DNA from: Apiospora phragmitis
Lineage: Eukaryota; Ascomycota; Sordariomycetes; Amphisphaeriales; Apiosporaceae
Assembly: GCA_038363925.1 (NCBI GenBank)
Contig: JAQQWL010000016.1
Location: 1,674,001 to 1,738,000 of the forward strand
Reading direction: 5' to 3'
Length of the DNA stretch: 64,000 bases
Shown here: positions 22,706-33,623 of the stretch, piece by piece
How the letters are laid out: the number at the start of each line of letters is the position of its first letter
Position numbering within the stretch: position 1 is the first letter of the stretch
Notes under the pieces: model-generated
The model's input: only the letters and a program-made list of their open reading frames with translations
What the model was told of the DNA's origin: nothing
The model's database searches: none
Position numbers and translations under genes: made by a program

Positions 22706-24724
22706 TTGGGTCGTCTCGACCAACAACACCAGCTGCACTGGGTTTTCTACGACGGGATAGGGCTCAGTATGTGGCAGGAATGCCAGCAACGCCCTCGCCT
22801 CATCGACGGCGAGCCAACCCATGCGATCGAGGATGTCGTGGCGCACTATCAAACCAGCACCGGTTCCGTCTATTACGCGATTAAATGGGCTGGCTACGAG
22901 TGTCCCACGTGGGAGCTGGAAAGTGACTTGGATGGCTGCGTCGAGCTGTCAACGCCCTCGTGCATGCGACTGGCTCCAGTTCTGGAGGCTTAGCTCGAGC
23001 CTTAGGTTACATATATATCGTAGCCGTCTCTCTTGAATATGACATAACTGTTCCTTCGTTCCGCAGATATGAACGAGTACGATTACTTCAAAAATCTTTC
23101 CAACTCCGTATTGACTTCGCGCTCTCTTGCCATGTTGGAGACCGCTGTGACAATTATACAGGCCCGCTATACGAACTTCCGCGTAGTAGACGACAAGCCT
23201 CGCCACGATAGCTTTCTGCCCCCGGATTCTTTGACGACAAAGAAGCGGAGGCACCTACCTGCGAGCAGAAATGGGTTGAATATGAAGCTCGACTTGTGCT
23301 CGCCAGGCAGTCACTGGATGAAACTCAACTTCCCCCCTCGTTTTGGGACGTAGCCAAAGGGAGCCATCTAAACATGGATATCGTAAGTGCGTACCTGGGT
23401 CTTCTTCGGGCCAGGGATTTCCCCGTCTACGTTGCGGAACCACGGCCGCTTGGGTCGATACGAGATCTCCTGTCGGTTGAGGGCAGACCCGTGGTCATCC
23501 CAGTTGAGTACGGCGGGCACTGGTCCTTTGGGGTGCTATATCGCGATTGTTTCCATTGGTATGATAGCGGAACAGCGATACTGACAAAACCTTCCTTGGC
23601 TCGGGAGATTATGGAAGGGGCTCCAGAACGCTTCTGCATCAAGTATGCAGAGGTCGGCCCCAAAGAGACTCGGCCGGAGGACTCGGGCATCTTCGTGCTC
23701 CTGGGCATTCGCTCCATAATGAATGGTGATCCGCAAGTAGGCCAGTCGACTGCGGATAAATTGATCCCTGTCTTCCGTAAGCAGATTTTGTCCGAGTTGG
23801 CGGTCGGAAAGCTCGATCCAGATCTCCAAGACCTAGAGAGACTCTGGCTCTCCGAGTCAGGAGAGGCTTCGTCGTTCTTCGATGATGCCATATTTGGCGT
23901 AGAAGGCGAATCTCCCATCGCCCGTGACAATCAAGACAGCGACGCGGAATCACACCCTGAGCCGGTGGAAGGCGCGGTACTAGAAGCTTCGACGGTAGAG
24001 CCCCCCTCATCCTCGGTCAGTGGAAGGGTCCATGTTCGGCCACGCGGGGTGCGTGGGTCTCGTCCGGAACCGCAGGGCGTGATGACTCTGCTACCTAGGC
24101 TGCCACTGCTGGACCACCGTAGAAGCATACTAGACTCGCTAAGTGGTGCGTGTATTGTGAGCCGGTCTACGCAGTTATCTGCCGATACGGGACTAGCTAT
24201 CCTGTGGTCTTGCCTCTCTGGGGCCGAATCGAACAGCGAGTTCCACCGGCGTCGCAATATGGTCCTGTTTTGTAATACGATGGACAAGCTAGCTACCGCC
24301 GACGCCATCACTCATGCCATGGGTTACCGACCGAACCGCGCCACCTTGAGAGAAATGCGGGCTACGCACTCGCGTTTTGGCTTCTGGAGGGATCTGTGTC
24401 ATCTACTGGCAGACTGGGGCGACGCTAAATACGTTCTATTGTGCGCCATCCCCGCTCGTCTCGCAGTCCACACAATGGGGGTGGCCCAGAAAGCCAAGCT
24501 TCTCTCCGATACGGAAAACCGCCTCGCTGACCCATCCGACTCATTTCGGGGTGATCTGTCGCAGGCAAAGGGATCTGTGCGATGCCATCGTAGCGAATGC
24601 CCTCCCACAGGAGCGACTAATGATAGATTTATACCCTTACAAGACACATGAGAAGCTGACAGACGAGCTATATAAAGTCTTCGTCAGCCTCGACCCTCGT
24701 GTAAAACTAGCCATACCTAGATAA
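22706..24724 (+). CDS. chromodomain plus Ulp1-like (C48) protease-fold protein, several frame breaks
   Basis: The first ORF holds a chromodomain core: AIEDVVAHYQ, VYYAIKWAGYECPTWELES. A frame break near 22947 and an uncertain intron (about 22999-23066) lead to a linker, then a second break at a C5 run (23219-23223). The main 451-aa frame contains the Ulp1-type order: PVEYGGHWSFG (His), FHWYDSG (Asp) and RPEDSGIFVL. In active members the last motif reads DCG; here the codon 23683-23685 is TCG, Ser. After 24540 the better C-terminus (RDLCDAIVANALPQERL) is in another frame and ends at 24724. A SUMO-protease-like or transposon-derived protein is possible; catalysis is doubtful. Confidence 0.55.
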
Positions 24725-25959
24725 GCTGAAAGCGGGCAGATGGTTGTTAGTAGACAGCAAGGCGCACTCGGGTTCAGATATTGTGTGCTAGAGACCGATA
24801 AGGATCTTATTACGCATTTTTAATTAACTAAGCTAGCTGGCATTGTAAGAATATAATTCTCCGGTGATTTTGTTTATTCTAAACTATAATTAACTATATA
24901 TAGTTACTATGAATAAATTGCACGTAAATGTAAAAGACCGCTTGTTCACAGTGACATCTAGCTTATGGGAGCAATCCACGCTACCACTAGACCAGCCTTC
25001 AAAGAGAATCGAAGTGAACAAGCTGGCATTGTTCTACTCAACAGGATTGATATGTACGATACGCAGTGGGCGGCACCACTACGTCACTATCACCCTATTA
25101 TTCCAGCTACAATTATTTGGGCCGAAGTTTTTTTTTTCTTTTGATTCGCGACCCTATGACTTGGTAGTCGCAAGACCAAACCAGGGCTGTCTATGTTAAA
25201 ATTATATAGCTAGATCTAGCTGCTCATGAGTACCCCAGGGACCGGTTCTAGCAAATTTCATATTCATTTACATCCTTACCGTCACCCTGGGGGCCATTGT
25301 GACGGGGTATCAGATGAGGTAAGGCCAGGGCAGGCTCGGGAGGCCCAGGTTGGCCCCTGCGGAGGTCCTTATATATACCCTTCTTGCCCCTCTGAGGAAA
25401 TGGAGAAGAGGCAAGCGTCAGTCTTGCCTTAACTCGCACCCTATATGGAGACTTGACCTTTCGACCCAGTGACCGTGTGCCAATACTTAGATACCCTATT
25501 CACCTTCACAGCTATACAAAGAATATGTCGGATCATGGGAGTACATAATAATGCGGAGAAGGTTAATGATAGAATCCATTTATATGCGTAGGTAGAATTT
25601 TATGGCGTTTCTTTCTTCCGTTTACAAATCTGTATAATAATTTACGGCTAGCGCTATAGGGGGCATCTTGTGTAAAGGGCGAAACTCCAAATGCGCCTTT
25701 AGTATGCACTGTATACAACGACCGCAATGGGTTCGCCTCCCAGAACGGGTTATAGATATGCCAAACGCCGATAGCAGCGCCGGGCGCGCGCAGCAGTGCC
25801 ACGGGAAGCATCCAGTTATGGATGGGGCTCTAAAAGATTCTCCCATCCGGAAATAGTATAACACACTAGGTCTCGGCTATGTATTTAATCATCTTCCCGG
25901 GCAGACTTTCTACAACATACGTAATAACAGGTCTCAGCTTGTAGCCAGTTTACTGTAAA
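24725..25959. other. AT-rich intergenic, no gene recognised
   Basis: Short ORFs on both strands, none with a recognisable domain. It should include the promoter of the chitinase gene. Confidence 0.4.
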
Positions 25960-27265
25960 ATGCTTATCATGAGACGTTTATTTGACCTGTACATTTTGGC
26001 CTTGTTAGCAAGCAGTATTTCGAATGCTGCCGGAGAGCTTGTCACGGAAGAGACGGTCCCGCTCTGTACTTGTGCCAAGAATGCTTCGGGAAAAGCGTCC
26101 TCATCAACAAGCCTGCAGATGCTGTCAGAGACCTATTCTAACAAACCGGCACCTACGACATCAACTACGTACTTGGAAGGGACGTGTGACGAAAGCTCTT
26201 CGGCTATATTGAATGGTCCAGAAACTGCGTCATCCTCGACGACTGTCTCCCAAAGCCCCCAAGCCCCTTCTACGCCAGGAACGGCGGCATATAAGTTTGA
26301 CGCCGATGCTAGGGACAATATTGCGGTATATTTCGGCCAGACCAATCTGACCAGCACGACTAGCCTCCGCACAATGCGCGAATGCCAACATTGACATTGT
26401 CATCCTCGCATTCGTGACCGAATTCGACGCCTCCACCCAGAAGTACCCGACAGTGAATTTCGGCGCCGCCTGCGGCGGTACAACAAACGCTATGGCGCTC
26501 TCGGCCCCGGGATTATTATACTGTCCACTCATCGCGGCCAATATTACGGAATGTCAGGATCGAGGCAAGAAGGTCTTTTTGAGCATTGGAGGCGCCACCG
26601 GCCGATTCTCCTTGCCCACCAGCCACGATGCGGAGACGTTGGGAGACACCTTGTGGAGCCTTTTCGGACCCGGGGCAATATTGACCACGACCTTCGCCCA
26701 TTTGGCGATGTAACGCTTGATGGGTTTGACTTTAGTAAGTATTCGGACTCCGGCGGTTCTGGCCAGGCTGACTAGCGCAGACATCGAGAGTGGTGAAAGC
26801 GATACTTTCAAGTATCTAGGGACAAGCCTACGGGAGAAATTTGGATCCGACCCGTCGCGGCAGTATTACCTCTCGGCTGCGCCACAGTGCCCCTTTCCCG
26901 ATCGGTCTACGCCTATGGACCTAGTCAACCTGACAGATTTCGTATGGGTCCAGTTCTACAATAACCCCCCCTGTCAGATTGGATCCGACGGTTTCCATTC
27001 CTCTCTGAGGCAATGGTCTTCAGAGCTCCCTGCAGGTTCCCGCCTCTATGTTGGCGCACCCGGGTACGAGGCTGCTTCGCCCGATACGTACAATACAGCA
27101 ATTTTGTCGCCTAGCCATATGCAAGGCATTGTACGAGACGTGGTTTCTCTCAATTTACCTAATATTGGCGGCCTCATGTTCTGGGACGGACCGGAGTCGT
27201 TGGCCAACTCGGAGGGAGGCGGCAAGAGCATTGTGGATTATGGGAAGGCAGGAATGAGAACGTAA
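25960..27265 (+). CDS. GH18 chitinase-like secreted protein with altered catalytic motif, frame-disrupted
   Basis: The N-terminus is a signal peptide (MRRLFDLYILALLASSISNA) followed by a Ser/Thr-rich linker. The GH18 barrel starts with NIAVYFGQTN, then NIDIVILAFVTEF, KVFLSIGGATG and TLDGFDF at the end of exon 1 (26734). A 46-nt intron (26735-26780) splits the catalytic codon: A|AC makes DGFDFNIE instead of DGFDFDIE. The C-terminal half (VWVQFYNNPPCQ, GGLMFWDGPES) completes a class III-type barrel of about 400 aa. Two frame changes are needed, near 26375 (one extra or two missing bases) and at the GGGG run near 26671 (one missing). The acid Glu is kept, but the Asp two residues before it is Asn, so activity is doubtful. 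Confidence 0.75.
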
Positions 27266-28331
27266 ATAAAACAAAGGCTTACATTATTTGCCATCAGTAC
27301 TATAGGGTTTATATGGCGTTTCCACTACCATTCCGCATGGTTACTTTTTCGTTTTATAGAATAGTGAAACGGAGCTTCTTTGTTGTTAACATAAATACAC
27401 TGTAGGCCGAAGGCTTTCGGTAATTAGTTCATGTTTAAAAGCAGAGATTCATAGATCGTGAAAGCCGTTATAAAAAACATGCGTTGGTGTACGGCCTATT
27501 TGTTACACGCCGGCGTTTAGATAGCAAGTCTTTAAGTTCGTTAGATATCTGTTACCACGAGGGCTTAAGATGGCCAATCAACTACAATTCCTAAAAAGGG
27601 CGCAGTATCCCCGCATTTGAGAATATCCCCCAAGCCCCATACTATATACCCTGGAGGGACTTGAGACAAGTTGCCGATACTTTCACCGTAAAAATATCAC
27701 GTATTAACTTGATGCAGTCTTAGCGAGAGAAGTGTTTGATCTATTAGTCTCTGGTAAAAGGTTTACACGGGTCATTGATATAGTATATAACCATTTCGGA
27801 CCTCCGGCTATACCTCTCGCTCCCGTGGTAAGGACTAGTCGGAAGGGATACGCAATAGAGGTGTGTCTTAACGCAGGGTGACTTAGCTGACTCAATTAGG
27901 GTACGATCGGATCAGACCAGGCGACTCAGCCGAAACGGCCTAGAAAGCAAGGCTCCGGTCATGACTCGAATTGATTGTGCGTGCAGCGAGAATTAGTGTA
28001 TATAGATAGAACCATGACTCCTAGATAGCCTCTTTGACCTTTTATTAATAGCTAGCTCTAATCTACGTGCTGCTACGCCCCTATGTGGTTACGACAAAAT
28101 GCCTCCTCGTAGTAATAATGTACCGCTGTCGGGATAGAACCCGGTATTAAAGCACTGCTAATAATAACGTCAGTTTGGTTATCACTTCATAGGATAGTGT
28201 ACTCAGCAGTTATAAAGCTGGCTTAACTTCCCGAAACCAAATTCCATAACTGCTTTATAAGCAGGACAATTTGAGAACAGGCTGAGTAAGTACTACAGGG
28301 GAAGTCAGGCGCACATTTACCCTTGAGCCAC
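27266..28331. other. AT-rich intergenic with LTR remnant
   Basis: No gene. It contains family B solo LTR copy 2 at 27864-28096; the rest is low-coding AT-rich DNA. Confidence 0.4.
27864..28096 (+). mobile_element. solo LTR, family B copy 2
   Basis: It starts TGTCTTAACGC and ends GGTTACGACA. It aligns along its length with 14009-14252 and with the reverse complement of 37456-37691. The 5-bp flanks are AGGTG and AAATG, which differ only by two G-to-A changes, so they may be a target-site duplication decayed by transitions. Confidence 0.65.
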
Positions 28332-28652
28332 CTAGGCCGAAAAATGTCGAAAGATCAGTATACCGATTATAAAATAAAGAACAAGCGCTCTACCGCGATT
28401 CCTTTCAGAGGAACTCGTAAACGGAGGGGCGGATGGTACGGCTGTGAACGAATATGTCTTTAAAAAACTGGTCGTGGTGGCCAGAGGGACGCCTGTGGAG
28501 TACCCCGTCTGCAGAGACTCGACACGAGTTGGCATCAAACCCACGGCAGATGGCGCAACAGCGGGCAATAGCGTCTGTGCTCCATTTCCGCTGCCACAGG
28601 AAACGAATATCTTGCTACAGCCGACGACGTACTGTAGCGTACAATTTCCCAT
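28332..28652 (-). CDS. hypothetical small membrane-anchored ORF
   Basis: A 106-residue minus ORF, Ser/Thr/Pro-rich, with a hydrophobic C-terminal segment (LVLYFIIGILIF). A plus-strand ORF of similar length overlaps it, so the strand is uncertain. There is no recognisable domain and no splice support. It might be the 3' exon of a surface protein. Confidence 0.2.
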   Translation of the reverse strand: MGNCTLQYVVGCSKIFVSCGSGNGAQTLLPAVAPSAVGLMPTRVESLQTGYSTGVPLATTTSFLKTYSFTAVPSAPPFTSSSERNRGRALVLYFIIGILIFRHFSA

Positions 28653-29401
28653 TTTCTATCCAGGCAACAAGGCGCTACTCGAACCTGTAGCCAGAGCCTT
28701 CTGTACTCTATTTATATTCACATCCTGAGCCATCTTTTTGTCGGGTCCAGATCTGGCGCTTTATTTTAGTGAAGAAAAAATCCACTAAGAGGAGCCCTCC
28801 AAGTGAGGGCTGGTCGGGTTAGTTTTGGACTCTCCCAGGCGTACCTTGTGATTAATCAAATTATGGAGTTTCGTTTCTGGGCTGTCTAAACAGCACCGCA
28901 TTCTAGCCTCTCTTATACATATGTAAAGCCCTATAATTACTAGCTATCCGAGCCACAACTGAGAGCCGTTTCTAGCGAACATAATGCTTTTGAAAACTGC
29001 ATAGATAGTGGTTTTCCATACATTTAGGCTGAATTTTAAATACTGTACAGTATAACGTTATGTATTCGTATCTTGTTTCGAGCTTAGTTGACCTGTTCAG
29101 CCAGATAAGAGGCTGATTGGACGCGTGGTACCCCCCGCCTGCCGGTGCCTTGTTCGGGCCTTTGAGGGTAACCATTCTCCCCCTCCTAGCCAATTATATT
29201 GTTCATAAGCCATAATACGCGAACTCTAACTATCGCTGTGATTCGGCGCTCATTGGTGCTAATCCTGTTTTTGGCATACAACTTTGCCGCACGAACTGTC
29301 GCGATGGTCATGTATCTATAAAGCCGCCCTCGACCTTGAGAATTGTCCCGATAAACAAGGGCCCAACCTTTCATAGACCACTCCATAGCTACTCTCTTGC
29401 G
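28653..29401. other. intergenic, upstream of the Ras-like gene
   Basis: No coding character. It holds the promoter of the GTPase gene at its right end; no motif could be assigned. Confidence 0.4.
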
Positions 29402-30064
29402 ATGTCGTCAGCTTCTACACTCTACAATCTTATTATACTCGGAGCAGCTGGCGCTGGCAAGACTGGCCTTGTGGCACGATTCTGCTCAGGTCGCTTCGTC
29501 GAACAAGTAAGACATTTGATCAAGGCCAGCTACATCCATACTGACCAATGCCTCGCAGTACGATCCAACGGTCGAAGACTCGATACGGAAGTCAGTAATT
29601 GTCGATAAAGAAGCATGTATTGTCGAAATCCTGGATACCGCTGGACACCTTGATGTTACCCAAAAGCGTGACGAATGGATTCGACGTGGCCACTGCTTCC
29701 TGTTGGTATATAGCGTTACATCACGTTCGTCCTTTTCGCAGTTGGAAGACATCTATACGAATATTCAAAAAAATGGGCGTTCTCGGGCTCTCGCGTACCC
29801 ATAATAATCATTGGGAACAAGTGCGACCTCGGATCGAAACAAGAAGTGGCGACGAAGGAGGGTCGTTCTCTCGCGCTAAGGCTGGGCTGTCAGTTCATCG
29901 AAACTTCGGCCAAAAACGGTAAAGGGGTTCAAGAAGCGTTTGGCCATGCTATAAGAATAATTCGAGTGCGAAAAAAAGCTGCTAGCCAGCCACACGGATC
30001 CAAGCGGAAAAGCGTTCGCAGTGCTTTGAAATGGATTCGTTCCCGCTACTTCTGCTGCATCTGA
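29402..30064 (+). CDS. Ras-like small GTPase with Ala12/His61 equivalents, one frame break
   Basis: Exon 1 is 29402-29506, the intron 29507-29558 (52 nt, GTAAGA...CTGACC...GCAG), and exon 2 runs to 30064. All G motifs are present: GAAGAGKT (P-loop), YDPTVEDS (effector loop with Thr35), DTAGH (G3), GNKCDL (G4) and ETSAK (G5). Compared with Ras, the residue at position 12 is Ala and at 61 is His; substitutions there are known to lower GTP hydrolysis in Ras. The frame breaks once near 29790 by one missing base, between the G3 and G4 parts. The C-terminus is basic and ends FCCI, so it is not a standard CaaX box but a Cys-Cys end as in some Rab-type prenylation. About 203 aa if the frame is restored. 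Membrane signalling is inferred. Confidence 0.75.
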
Positions 30065-30260
30065 AGCGGAGGAAGTGACTTTTTCTACGTCATCATTTTC
30101 ATAGGGCGGAAGCGAGAGACAGGCCATGCGATCAGTATATATTAAGAAACCCGAGATTATGTTGTACGGCAGATAGTTAGCATCGACCAAAATGCCGCAG
30201 CTATATCCAGATCCTGGCTCTGTTTGACTAGTGCTCAGTACTGACTAATTACGACCTCGG

Positions 30261-30912
30261 TTACTCGTCCTCGAAAAGACTCTCCTCTCCTTCCAGTCTC
30301 ATGTGTGATTCTTGTCTATCAGAGCACAGTTCGTCGTACTTCTCCTGTAGCTTCGCTGTTTTGAGGATCAGAGAATTCAGTTTGTCCATACTTTCGCGCT
30401 CACTGGATATCAGCCTTCTGACCGAGGTCTTTAAAGTCGTTTCCATAGTTCTAAGTTTACTGATTGTTGAATTCAACTTGCTCTCTTCAGCTAGCGCGAG
30501 GATATGTCGGAATTGACTGCTGCGTGTTAACGACACCGGTGTTGGCGATATAGGGCAGGGTAACCTACCTTTCAGTGACCTCATTACCAGTATGCAATTT
30601 TGCCGTGTCTTGCTGCGTGGCGTGATCGATAGTCGCAGAAATATGGGATATTTCCTTCTCCGGACGTCTCGTGTCTGGTACCACCTTGTCAAGCCTGATC
30701 CCTAAGGTAGCCAGTGTGTCACCGAGGCTCTCCTGATCAAGGAACACGAGACCACCCTGTGGATCTCCGTTTCTCATGGATTCGTTCACTCTTCCGATAA
30801 GCTCTTTCAATTCTTCGGTCTCGAGGCCATCTTCCGGAGTGTTTGATAACCATATAATTCCGAGTTTTATGATGGTTTTACCTAGATATTGGATGTGATG
30901 CTTATTTTCCAT
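30261..30912 (-). CDS. coiled-coil protein, two exons, 200 aa
   Basis: Exons are 30912-30569 and 30519-30261 with a 49-nt intron (GTAGGT...GTTAACACGCAG). The joined frame is 603 nt. The first half is mixed helical (IIKLGIIWLSNTPEDG, LKELIGRVNESM, LGDTLATLGIRLDKV). The second half is a heptad-rich coil (LAEESKLNSTISKLRTMET, MDKLNSLILKTAKLQEKYD) with an acidic C-terminal tail. There is no signal or membrane segment. Not recognised. It is one more small coiled-coil gene, convergent with the Ras-like gene 196 bp away. A role as a GTPase partner would be pure speculation. Confidence 0.6.
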
Positions 30913-31517
30913 AGCTTATATGACGTATTAGTATAGGTTGTGCAGGATCGCAGAGGAATATAAGTTTATTTTCTCTATACCGTACATGATTTAATTGTGC
31001 TATTTATAATCACAGTATAAGGAGAACAGTATGATATATAATATATAAATTAACTATACGGCGAGGTTTTAGATTATAATAGCTGTTATCGGATTATGAG
31101 CTAGTTTCTACCGCGTATGTACGTAAGCCCTTGGTGGAAAAATGAAGTATCGAAATCCTTAAATGGCTGAAAGATATAGTAGCTAACGTACCCCAAAAGT
31201 GTATAACTAGGAGCCGATTACGGCTTATATTAAATTAGCAAATATGCAAGGCAGTATAGATATAAAGATCTTCCCATCCTACATAGTAAGTGCTAACAAC
31301 ATTATAAGGGTTTAAACGAACTGTAGCACCTAGGGAACCCGTTGAAATGAATACACGATCCGTTATACCCAATTTAATATATTTGAGTGCCGTCGTTATC
31401 TCTTTATACTTTTCCTGTTCTATTCTTCTAGACAAGAAAAACCAAGAGCGGGGAATTATAACGATTATAGTACGAAATATGAGTCCAGTCCGTAAAGCCG
31501 TACTTATCTTTTCTTAG
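30913..31517. other. AT-rich region, probable 5' exons of the Sur7-like gene
   Basis: No complete gene. A short coding-like stretch near 31440-31495 may be an internal exon of the membrane protein that follows, since a good acceptor (CTTTTCTTAG) ends at 31517. A first membrane segment expected for that family was not found. Confidence 0.35.
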
Positions 31518-32189
31518 TTCGATGGTTTGCTACCTCGCGGCATCCAAGTACCCAGCCTCGAAGGTATCGAGCCCACGAGAGCGATCGCACCAGTTACGCA
31601 ACTCGTTCCTGCTGCTGGGAGTGCTGCTACGGCAGCGGCCTCTAAGGCGCAAGACGTAGCGACGGGGCCTGCCGCCGCGGCTTCTAGCATGGCCAGAAGT
31701 GGCGTAGCAGAAGTTCAATCGGCCGCCGCGCAACTCATACCTCGGAACTGCTCCGTCGGGACTAAATACATCTGCCTGGGATATAGTGGTCATTCAGACT
31801 GTACCCTCCTGCCTCCTCAGAGCCCCGATGTATTCGTTGGTCTGACGTCCGAAGTGGTTGGACTCGAAACCATACTAACAGATATCAGACACCTACCGTC
31901 TTTGGAAACAGTGCTGATCGTGGGGACTGTTCTTGTCTGCCTTTCGCTAATTGGAATGCTTCCCTTGGTTCCGTTTGCTCGGTATATCTTATTAACTTTA
32001 TCCTCGCTCGCTTTTCTTCTGTTTCTGCTCTCGGCAACTTTCGTATGGGCAACAGTGCGTACGATGGCGGAATTAGCCACGGCCATTCATGCAGAAACCG
32101 AGACGGGCCCCCTGTTCCTTGCGTCCATTGTAACGTTCTTCAGTGGCCTATTCGGTATGGTAATCGCGATCTTTGTTTTCTGGCAGTAG
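31518..32189 (+). CDS. Sur7/PalI-like multi-pass membrane protein, 3' exon
   Basis: An open frame from the acceptor at 31517 to TAG at 32187-32189. It begins FDGLLPRGIQVPSL and an Ala-rich segment, then NCSVGTKYICLGYSGHSDCT, which has the Cys-containing extracellular-loop pattern of Sur7/PalI proteins. Three membrane segments follow: VLIVGTVLVCLSLIGMLPLV, ILLTLSSLAFLLFLL and SIVTFFSGLFGMVIAIFVFW. The expected N-terminal membrane segment would be in an upstream exon that I could not place. Family members sit in the fungal plasma membrane, at eisosomes or in pH signalling. The family is assigned on pattern only. Confidence 0.6.
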   Translation, partial: FDGLLPRGIQVPSLEGIEPTRAIAPVTQLVPAAGSAATAAASKAQDVATGPAAAASSMARSGVAEVQSAAAQLIPRNCSVGTKYICLGYSGHSDCTLLPPQSPDVFVGLTSEVVGLETILTDIRHLPSLETVLIVGTVLVCLSLIGMLPLVPFARYILLTLSSLAFLLFLLSATFVWATVRTMAELATAIHAETETGPLFLASIVTFFSGLFGMVIAIFVFWQ

Positions 32190-32774
32190 TATAATTAGTA
32201 CTTTAGAAAGATACAATAAATTCGCGCCATCTCTCGTATCGAGATACATGAATAGTTCAATAGCTTCTATGTCTTTAGGTCTAGTACTAATTTCCATGAA
32301 CTCCATTAGACCCTAGCCTAGTCCTATAGCCAATAGGAGGGATTTTCTTGGCGCTGAAAATTATCTGTAGTACCGTCCGGCGTTGGATTAAGAGTATTAC
32401 ATTGTGGTTCAAACGGTCTTACTGTAATGTAAATACGGGTTGGAAGACAGACGTATCAATAGTTGAAATGGGATGAATCCCTCTTGTTACGTAGGGCCAG
32501 TGCCCCACCAATGACGGTAGATAGTTAGATACCAGCCAGAAGGGCCAGAAGGGATCACTCATCCATCTTAATCAAGCCCGAGGATGCTAATACAGATCTA
32601 TTGCACCCGCAACAAGTCTAAATGACGCTAATATTTCAAAGAACACAAGTACTCAGAAGCCAGCCCAGATTCGAACAATAAAGGCATTGAGCTCCCTAAC
32701 CTTTCTTCTACACTAGAATAACAGTAACTCGTTCCAAGCCACAGCCTGACGCAGCCTCAGCTAACCTGGATTCA
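32190..32774. other. intergenic, no gene recognised
   Basis: 585 bp between two convergent membrane-protein genes. No ORF with coding character. Confidence 0.45.
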
Positions 32775-33623
32775 TCAAGAAGCAGTCGAGAGCGGCACTG
32801 GATGGACAGACAAAGGAAACTCTAAAGTGGCAGTCCTCGCTCCAAAGTGTGGTATGAACGTCGAGCCCACAGACAGACAAGTAGCCACCAGGTCGTATGC
32901 AACATATGTTATTGATGTGATCTGCAGGATTAGCCCAGCCCTCTAAACATGGGTCGCATACGTACCAATAGCTGCTGAGTCGTACTCTGGGCCGAATAAC
33001 CTAGCATGGTGGCGCCAAAGGCGAGAACCCGAAGCACATTGTGAGCAGCTACATATGACCTCCGCTGCTGCATGTCCTGGGCTATGCGAAGCCACTCCCA
33101 GACTAGCCAAAGCCGAAAGGAAACCGTGGCTACTTGACACAGAGTCCCACTCCAGGACGCTGCTAGACCCTCCGAGACAACTCCAACTGAAAGGCACAAG
33201 CAGGCTCCCAGGAAATGCAAGCAAGAGGTACAGGTGCGAATGGTCGTTGTCCGAGACTCCATGTTCCTCCTAGAAGGAGAGACTTCTGACTGTTAGGAAG
33301 CCAAAAAGGGGATAGGTTGGGACGGAACCTACTTCTCGAAGCATACTCCACAGTAAAAGTGCCAGCAACAAGTAACGAAGCCAGAGATCACATCCTTGCC
33401 AAGATAGGGCCAGAAGGGTTACCGAGACGGCCGTTCCAGCAGTTGTTATGAAAATAAAGCAGGCAATGAATGTATACCGATAACGGACATTCAGTGGCAT
33501 CGGCGAGGAGACCTCATTCCGCAATGGGAGACTCCGAACGGCATAGCAGTTCCAAAGTGTAGTGAGAACCTCGACGAATAATGCTCCGCTGACAATGAAA
33601 AGTCTAGAGTTGTCGGAATCCAT
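32775..33623 (-). CDS. multi-pass membrane protein, three exons, 253 aa
   Basis: Exons are 33623-33333, 33289-32966 and 32921-32775; introns are 43 and 44 nt (GTAGGT...CTAACAG; GTACGT...CTAATCCTGCAG). The joined frame is 762 nt and free of stops. Hydrophobic segments include LFIVSGALFVEVLTTLW, FIACFIFITTAGTAVSVTLL, LRYLLLALLLW, CLHFLGACLCLSVGVV, VATVSFRLWLVW and VLRVLAFGATMLGY, so six or seven membrane helices are likely. No family was recognised and no catalytic motif is visible. It is one of the few genes here without frame damage. A third-exon splice with a CTAAT branch supports the C-terminus. Confidence 0.65.

Noticed and set aside
22613..22852. 79-codon minus ORF
   Set aside because: Overlaps the chromodomain frame, which has clear family motifs.
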